A stretch of DNA of 64,000 nucleotides from Sinomicrobium sp. GTDB lineage: Bacteria; Bacteroidota; Bacteroidia; Flavobacteriales; Flavobacteriaceae. This document shows, piece after piece, positions 17,132-26,267 of this stretch. The first letter of the stretch is position 1. Each line of letters opens with the position of its first letter. The stretch is taken from positions 1 through 64,000 of the forward strand of contig JAJUFH010000016.1 in the NCBI GenBank assembly GCA_029266035.1, written 5' to 3'. Position numbers and translations under genes: made by a program. The notes beneath the pieces are model-generated. The model did no database searches. It had not been told where the DNA came from and was given only the letters and a program-made list of their open reading frames with translations.

Positions 17132-18856
17132 ATGCAGATAGAAGAACGTATCCTCAACATAGCCCGCCAATGGCTTACCCCCACTTTTGACAAGGCAACC
17201 CAAGAACGGGTACAAGATATGATAGACCACAATCCGGAAGAACTGACTGATTCTTTTTACCGCGATTTGGAGTTTGGCACCGGGGGAATGCGGGGCGTAA
17301 TGGGAGTAGGTAGCAACCGCATCAATCGCTATACCCTTGGAAAAAACACTCAGGGATTGAGCAATTACCTCAAAAAATCATATCCCGGGCAAGAACTCAA
17401 AGTAGCTATTGCCTACGATTGCCGACACAACAGCGATACCCTTGCCAGAGTGGTAGCCGAGGTTTTTTCGGCTAACGGCATACAGGTATACCTGTTTTCT
17501 GCCCTTCGACCTACTCCGGAACTCTCTTTTGCTGTACGCCACCTGCAATGCCATTGTGGCATAGTACTGACGGCCTCCCACAATCCGCCCGAATACAACG
17601 GATATAAGGTGTATTGGACCGATGGAGGGCAGATAGTTCCCCCACAAGACGAAGCCATTATCAATGAAATCGAAAGCTTGTCGTTTGGCGATATTCGATT
17701 TGATGCAGACGACAAACTCATCTCCTATATCGACGAGGAAGTAGACGAAGCCTTTATTACAGCATCCGTAAAAAACGGCAATTTTAACGCTAAGGGGAAA
17801 GACAATTTGAATATCGTCTTTACTTCACTGCACGGCACTTCTATCACCATACTGCCCGAAGTGCTCAAAAGAGCGGGCTACAACAAGGTACATATCGTTG
17901 AAGAGCAAGCCAAACCAGATGGAAATTTCTCTACGGTTAAATCGCCCAATCCTGAAGAGCCAGAAGCCCTTGCCATGGCACTGCAAAAAGCGGAAGAAAT
18001 AGGAGCCGACATCGTAATCGGTACCGATCCCGACTGCGACCGCCTGGGAATAGCAGTAAGAGATACCGAAGGTAAACTCGTATTGCTCAACGGCAATCAG
18101 GCTATGGTGCTTATGACCCGTTTTTTATTGGAACAATGGAAAAAAGCAGGCAAGCTCACCGACAATTCATTTATAGCCTCAACCATAGTTTCCACTCCGA
18201 TGATGGAATCTATAGCTGAAGCATACGGAGTAGAATACAAGATAGGACTCACCGGTTTCAAATGGATAGCCAAAATGATTAAAGACTACCCGCATCAGCC
18301 TTTTATAGGGGGAGGTGAGGAGAGTTTCGGATTTATGGTGGGCGACTTTGTAAGGGATAAAGACGCTGTAACCGCTTCCCTCCTAGCTTGTGAAATTGCA
18401 GCTACCGCCAAGGCCGAAGGTAGTTCGCTCTACGAACAACTCATACAGATGTACGTAGAATACGGTTTTTACAAAGAACACTTAATCGCACTGGTCAAAA
18501 AAGGAATGAAAGGAGCCGAAGAAATCAAACAGATTATGGCCGGACTCCGCAATACTCCCTTGAAGGAAATCAACGGTGCTAAAGTTGTCCGTATTGAGGA
18601 TTACCAAAACTCCGTAGCCAAAAATATGCTGAACGGCGAAGAAGAGTCGATCAATATTCCCAAATCCAACGTGCTGATTTACTACACCGAAGACGGGAGT
18701 AAAATAGCAGCGAGACCCAGCGGTACGGAACCGAAAATCAAATTTTATATCAGCGTACACACCTCACTGTCAACTGCCGACTTGCTCGACGAGACGGCAC
18801 AGAAATTGCAACAAAAGATAGACGCTGTGGTAGATGAGCTTGGCATCGACAACTAA
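17132..18856 (+). CDS. Phospho-sugar mutase (phosphoglucomutase/phosphomannomutase family)
   Basis: A 574-residue alpha-D-phosphohexomutase that interconverts hexose 1- and 6-phosphates. All four signature loops are present: phosphoserine loop TASHNPPEYNGYKVYW (residue about 148), metal loop GTDPDCDRLG (about 297), sugar-binding loop GGGEESFG (about 394) and phosphate-binding loop ARPSGTEPKIKFY (about 527). This long form (about 570 residues, related to PGM2 and B. subtilis PgcA) favours glucose 1-phosphate/glucose 6-phosphate. It lies 29 bases after the glycosyltransferase, so the two probably share a transcript. Confidence 0.93.
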   Translation: MQIEERILNIARQWLTPTFDKATQERVQDMIDHNPEELTDSFYRDLEFGTGGMRGVMGVGSNRINRYTLGKNTQGLSNYLKKSYPGQELKVAIAYDCRHNSDTLARVVAEVFSANGIQVYLFSALRPTPELSFAVRHLQCHCGIVLTASHNPPEYNGYKVYWTDGGQIVPPQDEAIINEIESLSFGDIRFDADDKLISYIDEEVDEAFITASVKNGNFNAKGKDNLNIVFTSLHGTSITILPEVLKRAGYNKVHIVEEQAKPDGNFSTVKSPNPEEPEALAMALQKAEEIGADIVIGTDPDCDRLGIAVRDTEGKLVLLNGNQAMVLMTRFLLEQWKKAGKLTDNSFIASTIVSTPMMESIAEAYGVEYKIGLTGFKWIAKMIKDYPHQPFIGGGEESFGFMVGDFVRDKDAVTASLLACEIAATAKAEGSSLYEQLIQMYVEYGFYKEHLIALVKKGMKGAEEIKQIMAGLRNTPLKEINGAKVVRIEDYQNSVAKNMLNGEEESINIPKSNVLIYYTEDGSKIAARPSGTEPKIKFYISVHTSLSTADLLDETAQKLQQKIDAVVDELGIDN

Positions 18857-18927
18857 TAGCTCGTATTACCTGATATTTCCCAACACTCCTGAGGTGTTGG
18901 ACTACTGTAATTAATATTCGAAATCGG

Positions 18928-20754
18928 ATGAATTATTTTAATAAGATCTTTCGCTTTGCCCGGCCATATCGCAAATACGCCGTACTCAATATAATCTGTA
19001 ATATACTGTATGCCCTGTTTGCCACGCTGTCTATGGTATCCTTGATTCCCATGCTTACGGTACTGTTTGGCGAAGAAGAAAAAGTGACCACCCCTCCGAC
19101 TTACGAGGGGATAGGTCATCTAAAATCGTTTTTAGAAGACTACCTCAACTACTATATCACAACCACGCAACAATCTCACGGACCAGAATATACACTGGGG
19201 GTCATGGTGGTCATCATCATTTCCCTTTTCCTCCTCAAAAACCTGTTCAATTACCTGGCCATGTTTTTTATTACTTTTCTCCGAAATGGTGTTTTAAAAG
19301 ACATTCGCAACGCCATGTATAAAAAGGTGGTAGATTTACCTATAGCCTATTTTTCGGAAAAGAGAAAAGGGGATGTCATCGCTCGTATTTCTTCCGACGT
19401 GCTCGAAATACAACACTCGTTTCTGTCTATACTAGAACTCATAGTGCGTGAACCTCTCACTATACTTTTTACCATTATCACCATGTTCTCCCTGAGTGCC
19501 AAACTCACCCTGTTCGTATTTATCTTTATTCCAATTTCCGGATTTATCATTTCCATGATAGGGAAACGGCTGAAAAAACAATCGGACAAAGCCCAAATTG
19601 AACAGGGATACTTCCTCTCTATCATCGAAGAAACTTTAGGAGGACTCAAAGTAATCAAAGGTTTTAACTCCGAAAATTATTTCAACCGACGCTTCCGGGC
19701 TTCTACCGACAGGTTTTACGACCTGTCCAACAAAATCCTCAACCGGCAAAACCTTGCCTCTCCGGCCAGTGAATTTCTCGGAATTATCGTCATCGCTGTA
19801 CTGTTGTGGTATGGCGGGCATATGGTGCTGGTAGAAAAGAGCTTAAACGGACCTGTCTTTATCGCCTATATGGCGCTGGCTTACAACATCCTCACTCCGG
19901 CAAAAGCGATTTCTAAAGCTTCCTACGGCGTAAAAAAAGGTAATGCCGCAGCCGAAAGAGTGCTCACCGTACTCGAAGAAAACAATCCTATAGCCGACCG
20001 ACAGGGCGCACTGGAAAAAAACAGCTTTGATCAGGAGATACACATCGATCATATCGATTTTCAATACGAAGAAGAAAAGGTACTCTGCGATTTCTCACTT
20101 CATATCCCCAAAGGTAAAACCGTTGCTCTGGTAGGGCAATCGGGAAGTGGAAAGAGTACCATTGCCAATCTGATTACCCGCTTTTACGATGTGCAAAAAG
20201 GCAGTATTACCATAGACGGAACAGATATCAGAGACCTCAAACTGCATTCGTTAAGGGGATTGATGGGACTGGTTACTCAAGATTCCATACTGTTCAACGA
20301 CACCGTAAGAGCCAATGTAGCTATGGGCAAGGAAGACGCCACCGATACCGAAGTAGAAGAAGCGCTGAGAATAGCCAATGCTCTCGAATTTGTTTCACAG
20401 CTCCCAAATGGCATCCACACCAATATAGGAGATGGCGGAAACAAACTGTCGGGCGGACAAAAACAGCGGTTGAGTATTGCTCGCGCAGTGTTAAAAAACC
20501 CGCCTATTATGATACTCGATGAGGCTACTTCTGCGCTTGATACGGAAAGTGAAAAATTGGTACAAAAAGCACTGGAGAATATGATGAAAAACAGGACTTC
20601 AGTGGTTATTGCGCACCGCCTTTCTACCATACAGAACTCAGATCATATCGTGGTGATGCAACAGGGAAAAATTGTAGAACAAGGTACGCATACCGATTTG
20701 ATGTCTAAAAACGGTACCTACCGAAAGCTAGTAGATATGCAATCGTTCGAATGA
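18928..20754 (+). CDS. ABC transporter, fused permease and ATPase (MsbA-like exporter)
   Basis: A 608-residue half-transporter that should work as a homodimer. The N-terminal membrane domain (about residues 15-335) has about six helices with an unusually long periplasmic loop (residues 50-90). The ATPase domain shows Walker A GQSGSGKST (about 406), Q-loop VTQDS, signature LSGGQKQR (about 509), Walker B IMILDEATSALD (about 529) and the H-loop VIAHRL. MsbA-like proteins flip lipid A core or other lipid-linked molecules; with the neighbouring glycosyltransferase a glycolipid substrate is plausible. A drug or peptide exporter cannot be excluded. Confidence 0.9.
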   Translation: MNYFNKIFRFARPYRKYAVLNIICNILYALFATLSMVSLIPMLTVLFGEEEKVTTPPTYEGIGHLKSFLEDYLNYYITTTQQSHGPEYTLGVMVVIIISLFLLKNLFNYLAMFFITFLRNGVLKDIRNAMYKKVVDLPIAYFSEKRKGDVIARISSDVLEIQHSFLSILELIVREPLTILFTIITMFSLSAKLTLFVFIFIPISGFIISMIGKRLKKQSDKAQIEQGYFLSIIEETLGGLKVIKGFNSENYFNRRFRASTDRFYDLSNKILNRQNLASPASEFLGIIVIAVLLWYGGHMVLVEKSLNGPVFIAYMALAYNILTPAKAISKASYGVKKGNAAAERVLTVLEENNPIADRQGALEKNSFDQEIHIDHIDFQYEEEKVLCDFSLHIPKGKTVALVGQSGSGKSTIANLITRFYDVQKGSITIDGTDIRDLKLHSLRGLMGLVTQDSILFNDTVRANVAMGKEDATDTEVEEALRIANALEFVSQLPNGIHTNIGDGGNKLSGGQKQRLSIARAVLKNPPIMILDEATSALDTESEKLVQKALENMMKNRTSVVIAHRLSTIQNSDHIVVMQQGKIVEQGTHTDLMSKNGTYRKLVDMQSFE

Positions 20755-20759
20755 TTGTC

Positions 20760-20791
20760 AAAAAAACATCCGCCCCTTTCCGAGACGGATG
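20760..20791 (-). terminator. Hairpin after the ABC gene, oriented like a leftward terminator
   Basis: CATCCG (20767-20772) and CGGATG (20786-20791) form a stem. The T run (from the A run at 20760-20766) is on the minus strand, although the adjacent genes on both sides are rightward. It could block antisense transcription into the ABC gene. The remaining bases to 21001 are very A/T rich and hold no recognisable gene. Confidence 0.35.
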
Positions 20792-21001
20792 CAGTTTCAT
20801 AGTAAGACCCAGACCTTTTTACTATATATAAGCAAAAAAAGAATTGGTTGGTATAAAAGGTCACCCCGAAGATAAAAATATTTTTTTATCATTTGCTAAT
20901 TAGGGCGGCAAAAAAATAACACAAAGTTAATATCCTGTACTTTTTTTATTAACATTGCGCTTTAAAAATATAATTTCACCATTTTTATTTTATCAACCGG
21001 A

Positions 21002-21541
21002 ATGTCTGAACCAGAATTATTACTACAACTCAAGGACCAAAATACCCGTGATCGGGCATTCGGGACACTGGTATCTCAATATTCAGAACGCTTGTACTGG
21101 AATATCAGGCGTACCGTAATCGACCACGACGACACCGACGATGTATTACAAAATACTTTTATAAAAATATATCGAAATATAGAGGCATTTAAGGGAGAGA
21201 GCAGTCTGTTTTCGTGGATGTATCGCATCGCCATCAACGAATCGATTTCCTTTCTGAACAGCAAGGCTAAACGGCAGGGATTGAACAATGCAGAGTTACA
21301 GGAATCGCTGGTAGCCAACCTCCACGCCGATCCCTATTTTGACGGAGACGAAGCCAGTTTAAAACTGCAACGCGCTATTGCCACGCTTCCCGAAAAACAG
21401 AAAACAGTGTTTAATATGAAGTATTTTGAAGCCCTCTCCTATCAGGAAATGTCCGAGATTCTAGACACCTCAATCGGAGCACTAAAAGCGTCGTATCATC
21501 ACGCAGTAAAAAAAATTGAACAGTTTTTAAGTGAAGATTAA
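21002..21541 (+). CDS. ECF-type RNA polymerase sigma factor
   Basis: A 179-residue group IV sigma factor. Region 2 (about residues 20-90) contains DTDDVLQNTFIKIYRNIEAF and SSLFSWMYRIAINESISFL; region 4 (about 115-175) contains LPEKQKTVFNMKYFEALSY, then the helix-turn-helix EMSEILDTSIGALKASYHHAVKK. It directs transcription of a regulon under the control of the next gene product, a probable membrane anti-sigma partner. The three-gene set (sigma, membrane partner, small Spy-like periplasmic protein) is a recurring arrangement in Flavobacteriia. Confidence 0.92.
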   Translation: MSEPELLLQLKDQNTRDRAFGTLVSQYSERLYWNIRRTVIDHDDTDDVLQNTFIKIYRNIEAFKGESSLFSWMYRIAINESISFLNSKAKRQGLNNAELQESLVANLHADPYFDGDEASLKLQRAIATLPEKQKTVFNMKYFEALSYQEMSEILDTSIGALKASYHHAVKKIEQFLSED

Positions 21542-21571
21542 ACCTTCTACAGAAAAACCAGTCAAATAGTT

Positions 21572-22090
21572 ATGAATAAGAGAAACACAGATAGAAACAA
21601 TGATTTTAAGGTACCAGAAGGCTACTTCGGGCAACTAAAAGATCGGTTACAGGAATCGGTGTCTCAAATTGACCGTATTCCTGAGAGAGATGGTTTCTCG
21701 GTTCCTGATTACTATCTGGAAACCCTCCAAGAGCGTATTCTGAACCGCACTGTACAATCCGCTCCTTCCAGTAAGAAATCGATTGTGCGACGACTCTATC
21801 CCATCGCCTCAGCAGCGGCACTCGTGGCCGTATTGCTCTCCGCTATATTCGGCATAATATCTCGAAATAATAGCGATTCGGCTAAGGCATTTGCAGATAT
21901 ACTTTCGGAAGATATAGAATACTATGTTCAAAACGGCTTTCTAACAGTCGACATTCAGGATATAGAAGACCTCTTCGACAGCAGTGAGCTGGATGTCTTG
22001 AGTTTTTCATCTCTCGACGACTCCTCTGTAATAGAATATCTGGAAGAAAATACAGATGTGGGTTTCTATATAAATATGGAAGATGAGTAA
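21572..22090 (+). CDS. Single-span membrane protein, probable anti-sigma partner
   Basis: The 172-residue protein has a polar N-terminal half with two similar short motifs, FKVPEGYFGQLKDRLQE and FSVPDYYLETLQERILN (about residues 12-55), which look like a duplicated helix hairpin. One membrane helix follows (about residues 75-95) and then an acidic periplasmic tail (about 100-172). It begins 30 bases after the sigma gene. No ZAS zinc motif is visible, so it is not a classical zinc-binding anti-sigma factor; the role is inferred from position and topology. Confidence 0.7.
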   Translation: MNKRNTDRNNDFKVPEGYFGQLKDRLQESVSQIDRIPERDGFSVPDYYLETLQERILNRTVQSAPSSKKSIVRRLYPIASAAALVAVLLSAIFGIISRNNSDSAKAFADILSEDIEYYVQNGFLTVDIQDIEDLFDSSELDVLSFSSLDDSSVIEYLEENTDVGFYINMEDE

Positions 22091-22134
22091 TTAATTGTAT
22101 TTTTAAATCGTTACACTATCCTAATTAAATAGCT

Positions 22135-22584
22135 ATGAATACATTTAGAAACTTGGCACTTACTGTCCTTCTTCTCTTTTGTGTTGCAGGTATGGCTCAG
22201 GAAAAAAGTAAGAGAGAACAGTTTAAGGCACTCAAAGTGGCCTATATCACAGAAAAATTATCACTGAGTTCAGAAGAAGCTGAAAAATTCTGGCCTGTAT
22301 ACAACAGTTATTACGACAAAATATCTGCCCTTAGACGTAGAGAGTACAAGGGTGTTCGCAAAAAGATAAGACAGAATGGCATAGATAATATTTCTGAACA
22401 AGAAGCCGAAAAACTGCTCTCCGAGCTGGAGGCCATAGAATACGAGAATTATCAGGAAGATATAAAACTTACCAAAAAACTCAAGGGTATTATACCCACC
22501 ACCAAGATACTTCTTCTCAAAAAAGCGGAAAAAGACTTTAACAGGGCATTACTTCACAAACTCAAACGAGACAAATCAAAGTAA
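22135..22584 (+). CDS. Spy/LTxxQ-like periplasmic protein ('sensor of ECF-type sigma factor')
   Basis: This 149-residue secreted protein has a clean signal peptide (about residues 1-20, ending GMAQ) and an all-helical, highly charged mature part. The motif LSLSSEEAEKFWPVYNSYYDKI is typical of a family that Flavobacteriia annotations call 'sensor of ECF-type sigma factor', related to the LTxxQ repeats of Spy/CpxP periplasmic chaperones. It is the last gene of the sigma cassette and is followed by a terminator. A role in sensing or buffering envelope protein stress is inferred. Confidence 0.78.
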   Translation: MNTFRNLALTVLLLFCVAGMAQEKSKREQFKALKVAYITEKLSLSSEEAEKFWPVYNSYYDKISALRRREYKGVRKKIRQNGIDNISEQEAEKLLSELEAIEYENYQEDIKLTKKLKGIIPTTKILLLKKAEKDFNRALLHKLKRDKSK

Positions 22585-22603
22585 TACCTCCTATCAGAAT
22601 CAC

Positions 22604-22633
22604 AAAGCCCTCTCCAAAACGAAAGGGCTTTTT
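22604..22633 (+). terminator. Terminator of the first sigma-factor cassette
   Basis: AAAGCCCT (22604-22611) pairs with AGGGCTTT (22624-22631), followed by TTTT. It lies 20 bases after the stop of the Spy-like gene and faces the convergent PepSY gene. Confidence 0.8.
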
Positions 22634-22689
22634 GATTTCCATATCTCACTTACCATTACGCTACAGCTGCACAGATTTTACTTCCTTAG

Positions 22690-24270
22690 CTACGCCAAAT
22701 CTGTTTGGGACTTCTGTCTTTTTAATTTCATCCCTATTACAAGTGTTGTTATCGAAAGTAATATCCAGAACACATCTACAAACAATATGTCGTAATGCCC
22801 TTCACTCAGGCTTACCCATATCCAGTTTCCCGATACCAATCCGTTGGCAATTGGCACCAGAAGTCCTATCAAAGCTCCACTGATAAGAGCGTATTTATTG
22901 GTAAAATAATTATCTCTCTTAAGCGCAAAAAGCACTGTCAATACCAGCCAACTATAGAAAAATATACTATAAATCTGTGTTATTCTACTCGGATCAAAGT
23001 CGTGTACTAATGTTTTTACAGCAACAAAGGTAAAAGCCGTTGCCGGATACATACTCAAACATATAGCGAGGTATATCCAAACTAACCAGGCATTAAAACG
23101 TCGCTTTCTTTCGGAAACGCTCTTTCTATCACGAGCTACCAGCCAGATCATAACTCCAGAGATAATCACGAAACAAGACACTATGCCCAAAACGAAATAG
23201 ACGACGCGCAATCCACGTCCGCCAAAATCTCCGAAATGCAGCTTGTTGAGCACATTGGTCGCTGCATCTACATAGTTAAAATCTTTAAACGGATCCTTTG
23301 TGTACACCAGCTCTCCATTATCTGCCCTGAAGACCATTTTTCCCTTTCCCGTAAAATTACGAGTATTATGGGCCAACCCCTCTATCGCAATATGCATATT
23401 GGCATCGCCGTAATTCATTACAGTCACCCACCTGATATCAAAATCTGGCCAGCTTTCCAAGACCTTATCCATATAAGCATCTATATCAGGTACTCCACCG
23501 TCGACCCTGCCCTGCAATTCGTAGCCGGAGTCTCCTATGCCAAAATCAGCATACATACTAACCACATCGTTGTCGTACACCAACGAAGCCACCGGAGGAG
23601 CCATTACACTAGCACCGATCATAAGATAAGTCCCCGTAAGCGCAAAGATAAACTGATAGGGCAACCCCAGCACTCCTAACGCAGTATGCGCATCGGTCCA
23701 AATCGCTTTTAGCTTAGCTTTAGGCCTGAACAGATAAAAGTTGGAAACTATTTTATTCCAGTGTACCAACACCCCTGTGATTACGGCAAACAGAAAGAAA
23801 AAAGCGATCAATCCCGCCAATAGATAACCCGAAGTACCGTAAAAGTTGAGCTGGGCAAAAAAGTGAAGCCGGTATAGTAATTCGCCTATAGAATAAGCGC
23901 TGTAATAGTCATAACTATCCGTATTTTCCTTATCCATATAGAAGTACTCCGCAGTACTTGCTTCTTCTGGAGCCAAAGTATCCTTGCTCGCCGTGATACT
24001 AACCGCTACCTTATTCTCTTCGTAATACTGCGTAAAACCTATATCTCTTCCATACAAAGGCTCTCTATCGCTTATACTGTCTAACAACACATTCAGCTTC
24101 GCCTGATTCAATGCAATACCACTCAGCGGTTCGCTGCGCTCCCAACTGATAATCTCATCTCGAAAAAAGGAAAAAGAACCCGCAAAAAAAATGACATACA
24201 GAGCAGCACTTATCACAATACCACTAACGGTATGTGTATTGAAGAGAATATTGTAGATTCTGTTGTTCAT
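22690..24270 (-). CDS. PepSY-associated membrane protein (PiuB-like)
   Basis: A 526-residue inner-membrane protein of the PepSY_TM/PiuB family, which is often iron regulated and linked to siderophore or heme iron release in the periplasm. Features: N-terminal helix with NTHTVSGIVISAALYVIFFAG, a periplasmic PepSY-containing stretch (about residues 40-130), helices around 140-165 and 190-215, a second periplasmic segment (about 220-335, with VFRADNGELVYTKDPF), and four or five C-terminal helices. The reductase activity suggested for relatives is unproven. It is the last of three leftward membrane-protein genes, of which the first two overlap. Confidence 0.82.
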   Translation of the reverse strand: MNNRIYNILFNTHTVSGIVISAALYVIFFAGSFSFFRDEIISWERSEPLSGIALNQAKLNVLLDSISDREPLYGRDIGFTQYYEENKVAVSITASKDTLAPEEASTAEYFYMDKENTDSYDYYSAYSIGELLYRLHFFAQLNFYGTSGYLLAGLIAFFFLFAVITGVLVHWNKIVSNFYLFRPKAKLKAIWTDAHTALGVLGLPYQFIFALTGTYLMIGASVMAPPVASLVYDNDVVSMYADFGIGDSGYELQGRVDGGVPDIDAYMDKVLESWPDFDIRWVTVMNYGDANMHIAIEGLAHNTRNFTGKGKMVFRADNGELVYTKDPFKDFNYVDAATNVLNKLHFGDFGGRGLRVVYFVLGIVSCFVIISGVMIWLVARDRKSVSERKRRFNAWLVWIYLAICLSMYPATAFTFVAVKTLVHDFDPSRITQIYSIFFYSWLVLTVLFALKRDNYFTNKYALISGALIGLLVPIANGLVSGNWIWVSLSEGHYDILFVDVFWILLSITTLVIGMKLKRQKSQTDLA

Positions 24271-24316
24271 CTAGCTGAAATTAACTGTTTTTGGTTCAGA
24301 GTTGCTATAGGTTTTG

Positions 24317-24616
24317 TTACACTACGGGGTTATAGATTTTTCCGAGATAGATAAACAGTCTGAAAAGGAGTGTCAGTAAAAGATACAACCCCCATATCTT
24401 CCATCCATTCTTAGCCAGGAATGCCACTATTAAAAGTACAGCCCATAACAGGAAACCCGCATAGCGCAAAGTCATAATAACATTTACGTGATCCAGCCAG
24501 AATGCCAGTGCTATATGCAAAGTGGTAGTTACGATATACCCTCCTATAAAACCAGCGGTAATTTTGGCAAAACGCTGCCAGGGCGAGCGAGTAAGATATT
24601 TTTTATTGGCCGGCAT
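24317..24616 (-). CDS. Small membrane protein, DUF3649-like, in PepSY operon
   Basis: A 99-residue protein with a basic cytosolic start (MPANKKYLTRSPWQRFAKI) and three or four hydrophobic helices. Size, basic start and position upstream of a PepSY_TM gene are reminiscent of DUF3649 'iron transporter' proteins of proteobacterial PiuB operons; this is positional and topological resemblance only. Its start overlaps the end of the preceding gene by 14 bases, which implies translational coupling. Confidence 0.65.
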   Translation of the reverse strand: MPANKKYLTRSPWQRFAKITAGFIGGYIVTTTLHIALAFWLDHVNVIMTLRYAGFLLWAVLLIVAFLAKNGWKIWGLYLLLTLLFRLFIYLGKIYNPVV

Positions 24617-24947
24617 AGGGAAGTATTAATTCGATTGCAAAAGAGAGTATTGCGATAAGCACTACCGCTCTGTAGCTGATAAATTTCAGTGGTGATACTA
24701 TAACAATAAGGCTTCCTACCGTCATCAGCACAACGACAAAGGCACATATCCCCGCCCCGAAACCGTAGTGCATAACAGAGAGCAATATTCCCACCAAAAC
24801 CATACACCATCCGAGTGCAAGACTCGTAGGGCGATGCGACTGTAACCATTGCGCTATCCACCACGACTGGCTCAATACTGCCCTCTTCGAGGCATTGTAA
24901 AAAGCGTAAAATCCCATAAAAGCAATGATGACAATTAGGGTAGTCAT
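24603..24947 (-). CDS. Small membrane protein, DUF3325-like, in PepSY operon
   Basis: A 114-residue protein with three or four membrane helices (about residues 3-18, 44-62, 66-85, 92-108) and the internal stretch ASKRAVLSQSWWIAQWLQS. DUF3325 proteins of this size form the third member of PiuB/PepSY operons, so I suggest that family on context. It is the promoter-proximal gene, divergent from the second sigma factor with 158 A/T-rich bases between them. Confidence 0.62.
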   Translation of the reverse strand: MTTLIVIIAFMGFYAFYNASKRAVLSQSWWIAQWLQSHRPTSLALGWCMVLVGILLSVMHYGFGAGICAFVVVLMTVGSLIVIVSPLKFISYRAVVLIAILSFAIELILPYAGQ

Positions 24948-25105
24948 ATTCTCCAGCTATTTATTTTGATTGATTCTAAACAAGAGCAAATATAACAACG
25001 TAATACAGATCGACCAATTAATCTTCTCAAAAAAAATAAAAAAATCAGCTAAAGTGTAACAATCATTCCCGACCTTCATCTTTATATTGAAAAGCGAATC
25101 CTTTT

Positions 25106-25669
25106 TTGAGTCAACAGCACAGACATACAGAGCAATTAATCGAACAGTGTAAACGCGGAGATACTAGAGCGCAGCTTGAAATTTACGATCGCTATTACAA
25201 GGCTATGTTCAACACTGCCCTGAGGATAGTAAAGGATAAAGTTGAAGCTGAAGATGTTATGCAGGAGTCTTTTCTTAAAGCGTTTACCAAACTGCATAGC
25301 TTTAGAGGTGAAGTGAGCTTCGGAGCCTGGTTGAAACGGATTGTAATCAACGACAGCATATACAGTTTTCGGAAACAACAGCAAAATCAAAATATTCCTA
25401 TAGATGAAGTGCTGTATAAAATTGAAGACGATAACGGCGTTGCGGCAGACTATGAGTTTACAGACCTCAAGGCACAGAAAGTTCTGGATACCGTAAAGAC
25501 ATTAAAGGACAATTACAGGATTTCTCTGACCTTACACCTGATCGAAGGATACGATTACGACGAAATAAGCGACATCATGCAGATCAGCTATGCCAATTGC
25601 AGGACTACGATAAGCAGAGCCAAGGAAAGCCTGAGAAAAAAACTGGTTTCTATGATGGAAACAGAGTAA
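25106..25669 (+). CDS. ECF-type RNA polymerase sigma factor (second cassette)
   Basis: A 187-residue sigma factor: region 2 with EAEDVMQESFLKAFTKLHSF and GAWLKRIVINDSIYSFRKQ (about residues 45-95), region 4 with a helix-turn-helix YDEISDIMQISYANCRTTISRA (about 150-172). The start appears to be TTG at 25106 (MSQQHRHTEQ); no ATG is available before the conserved core. It heads a four-gene rightward operon with a membrane partner and two beta-rich secreted proteins, and is not closely similar to the sigma factor at 21002. Confidence 0.9.
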   Translation: MSQQHRHTEQLIEQCKRGDTRAQLEIYDRYYKAMFNTALRIVKDKVEAEDVMQESFLKAFTKLHSFRGEVSFGAWLKRIVINDSIYSFRKQQQNQNIPIDEVLYKIEDDNGVAADYEFTDLKAQKVLDTVKTLKDNYRISLTLHLIEGYDYDEISDIMQISYANCRTTISRAKESLRKKLVSMMETE

Positions 25670-25679
25670 AACAAATGCG

Positions 25680-26267
25680 ATGAAAAAAGATGCGATAGAC
25701 GAATTATTCGACAAACTCAAGGGGCAATTTGACACCAAAACTCCGAGTGCAGACCACCGAGATCGTTTCTTAGAGAAACTCTCGCAGCCCGTCGAGCAAA
25801 CCAAATCTGTAGCTCCCGGAAAATTGCTGAGCTTACTGCCCATTGCAGCTTCTCTGCTCGTATTGCTCAGTGTAGGATGGATGCTGTTCCAATCATTGCC
25901 CGGTTCCCCTGAGCATACCCTGCCCGAAACAGAAGAAGTACAACCCAATCCGGAACTGCAAAAAACACAATATTACTTTTCTTCTCTTATTCGGGAAGAG
26001 TTACAAAAAATAAGAGAAACTGCAACTACCGCAGAAACCCGTATAATTATGGAAGATGCGCTGGATAGATTAGCTCTCATAGAAAGTGATTACGACAAGC
26101 TGGAAAAAGAATTACAGCGCAACGGATACAGCAAAAAGTTGCTCCATGCTATGATTACCAATTTTCAAACGAGAATTACCCTGTTGCAAAACGTCATGGA
26201 GCAAATTGAACAGACAAAAGCACTACAACAAATAACACCGGAAAGTCATGAAGAAAGCAGGATATAA
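25680..26267 (+). CDS. Single-span membrane protein, probable anti-sigma partner
   Basis: A 195-residue protein beginning 10 bases after the sigma gene. It has a polar cytosolic N-terminus with a short ADHRDRFLEKL motif (about residues 1-50), one membrane helix (about residues 55-75) and a periplasmic helical, probably coiled-coil domain (about 95-185). The N-terminal part would bind the sigma factor; there is no zinc motif. The function is inferred from topology and position. Its end overlaps the start of the next gene by 20 bases. Confidence 0.7.
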   Translation: MKKDAIDELFDKLKGQFDTKTPSADHRDRFLEKLSQPVEQTKSVAPGKLLSLLPIAASLLVLLSVGWMLFQSLPGSPEHTLPETEEVQPNPELQKTQYYFSSLIREELQKIRETATTAETRIIMEDALDRLALIESDYDKLEKELQRNGYSKKLLHAMITNFQTRITLLQNVMEQIEQTKALQQITPESHEESRI

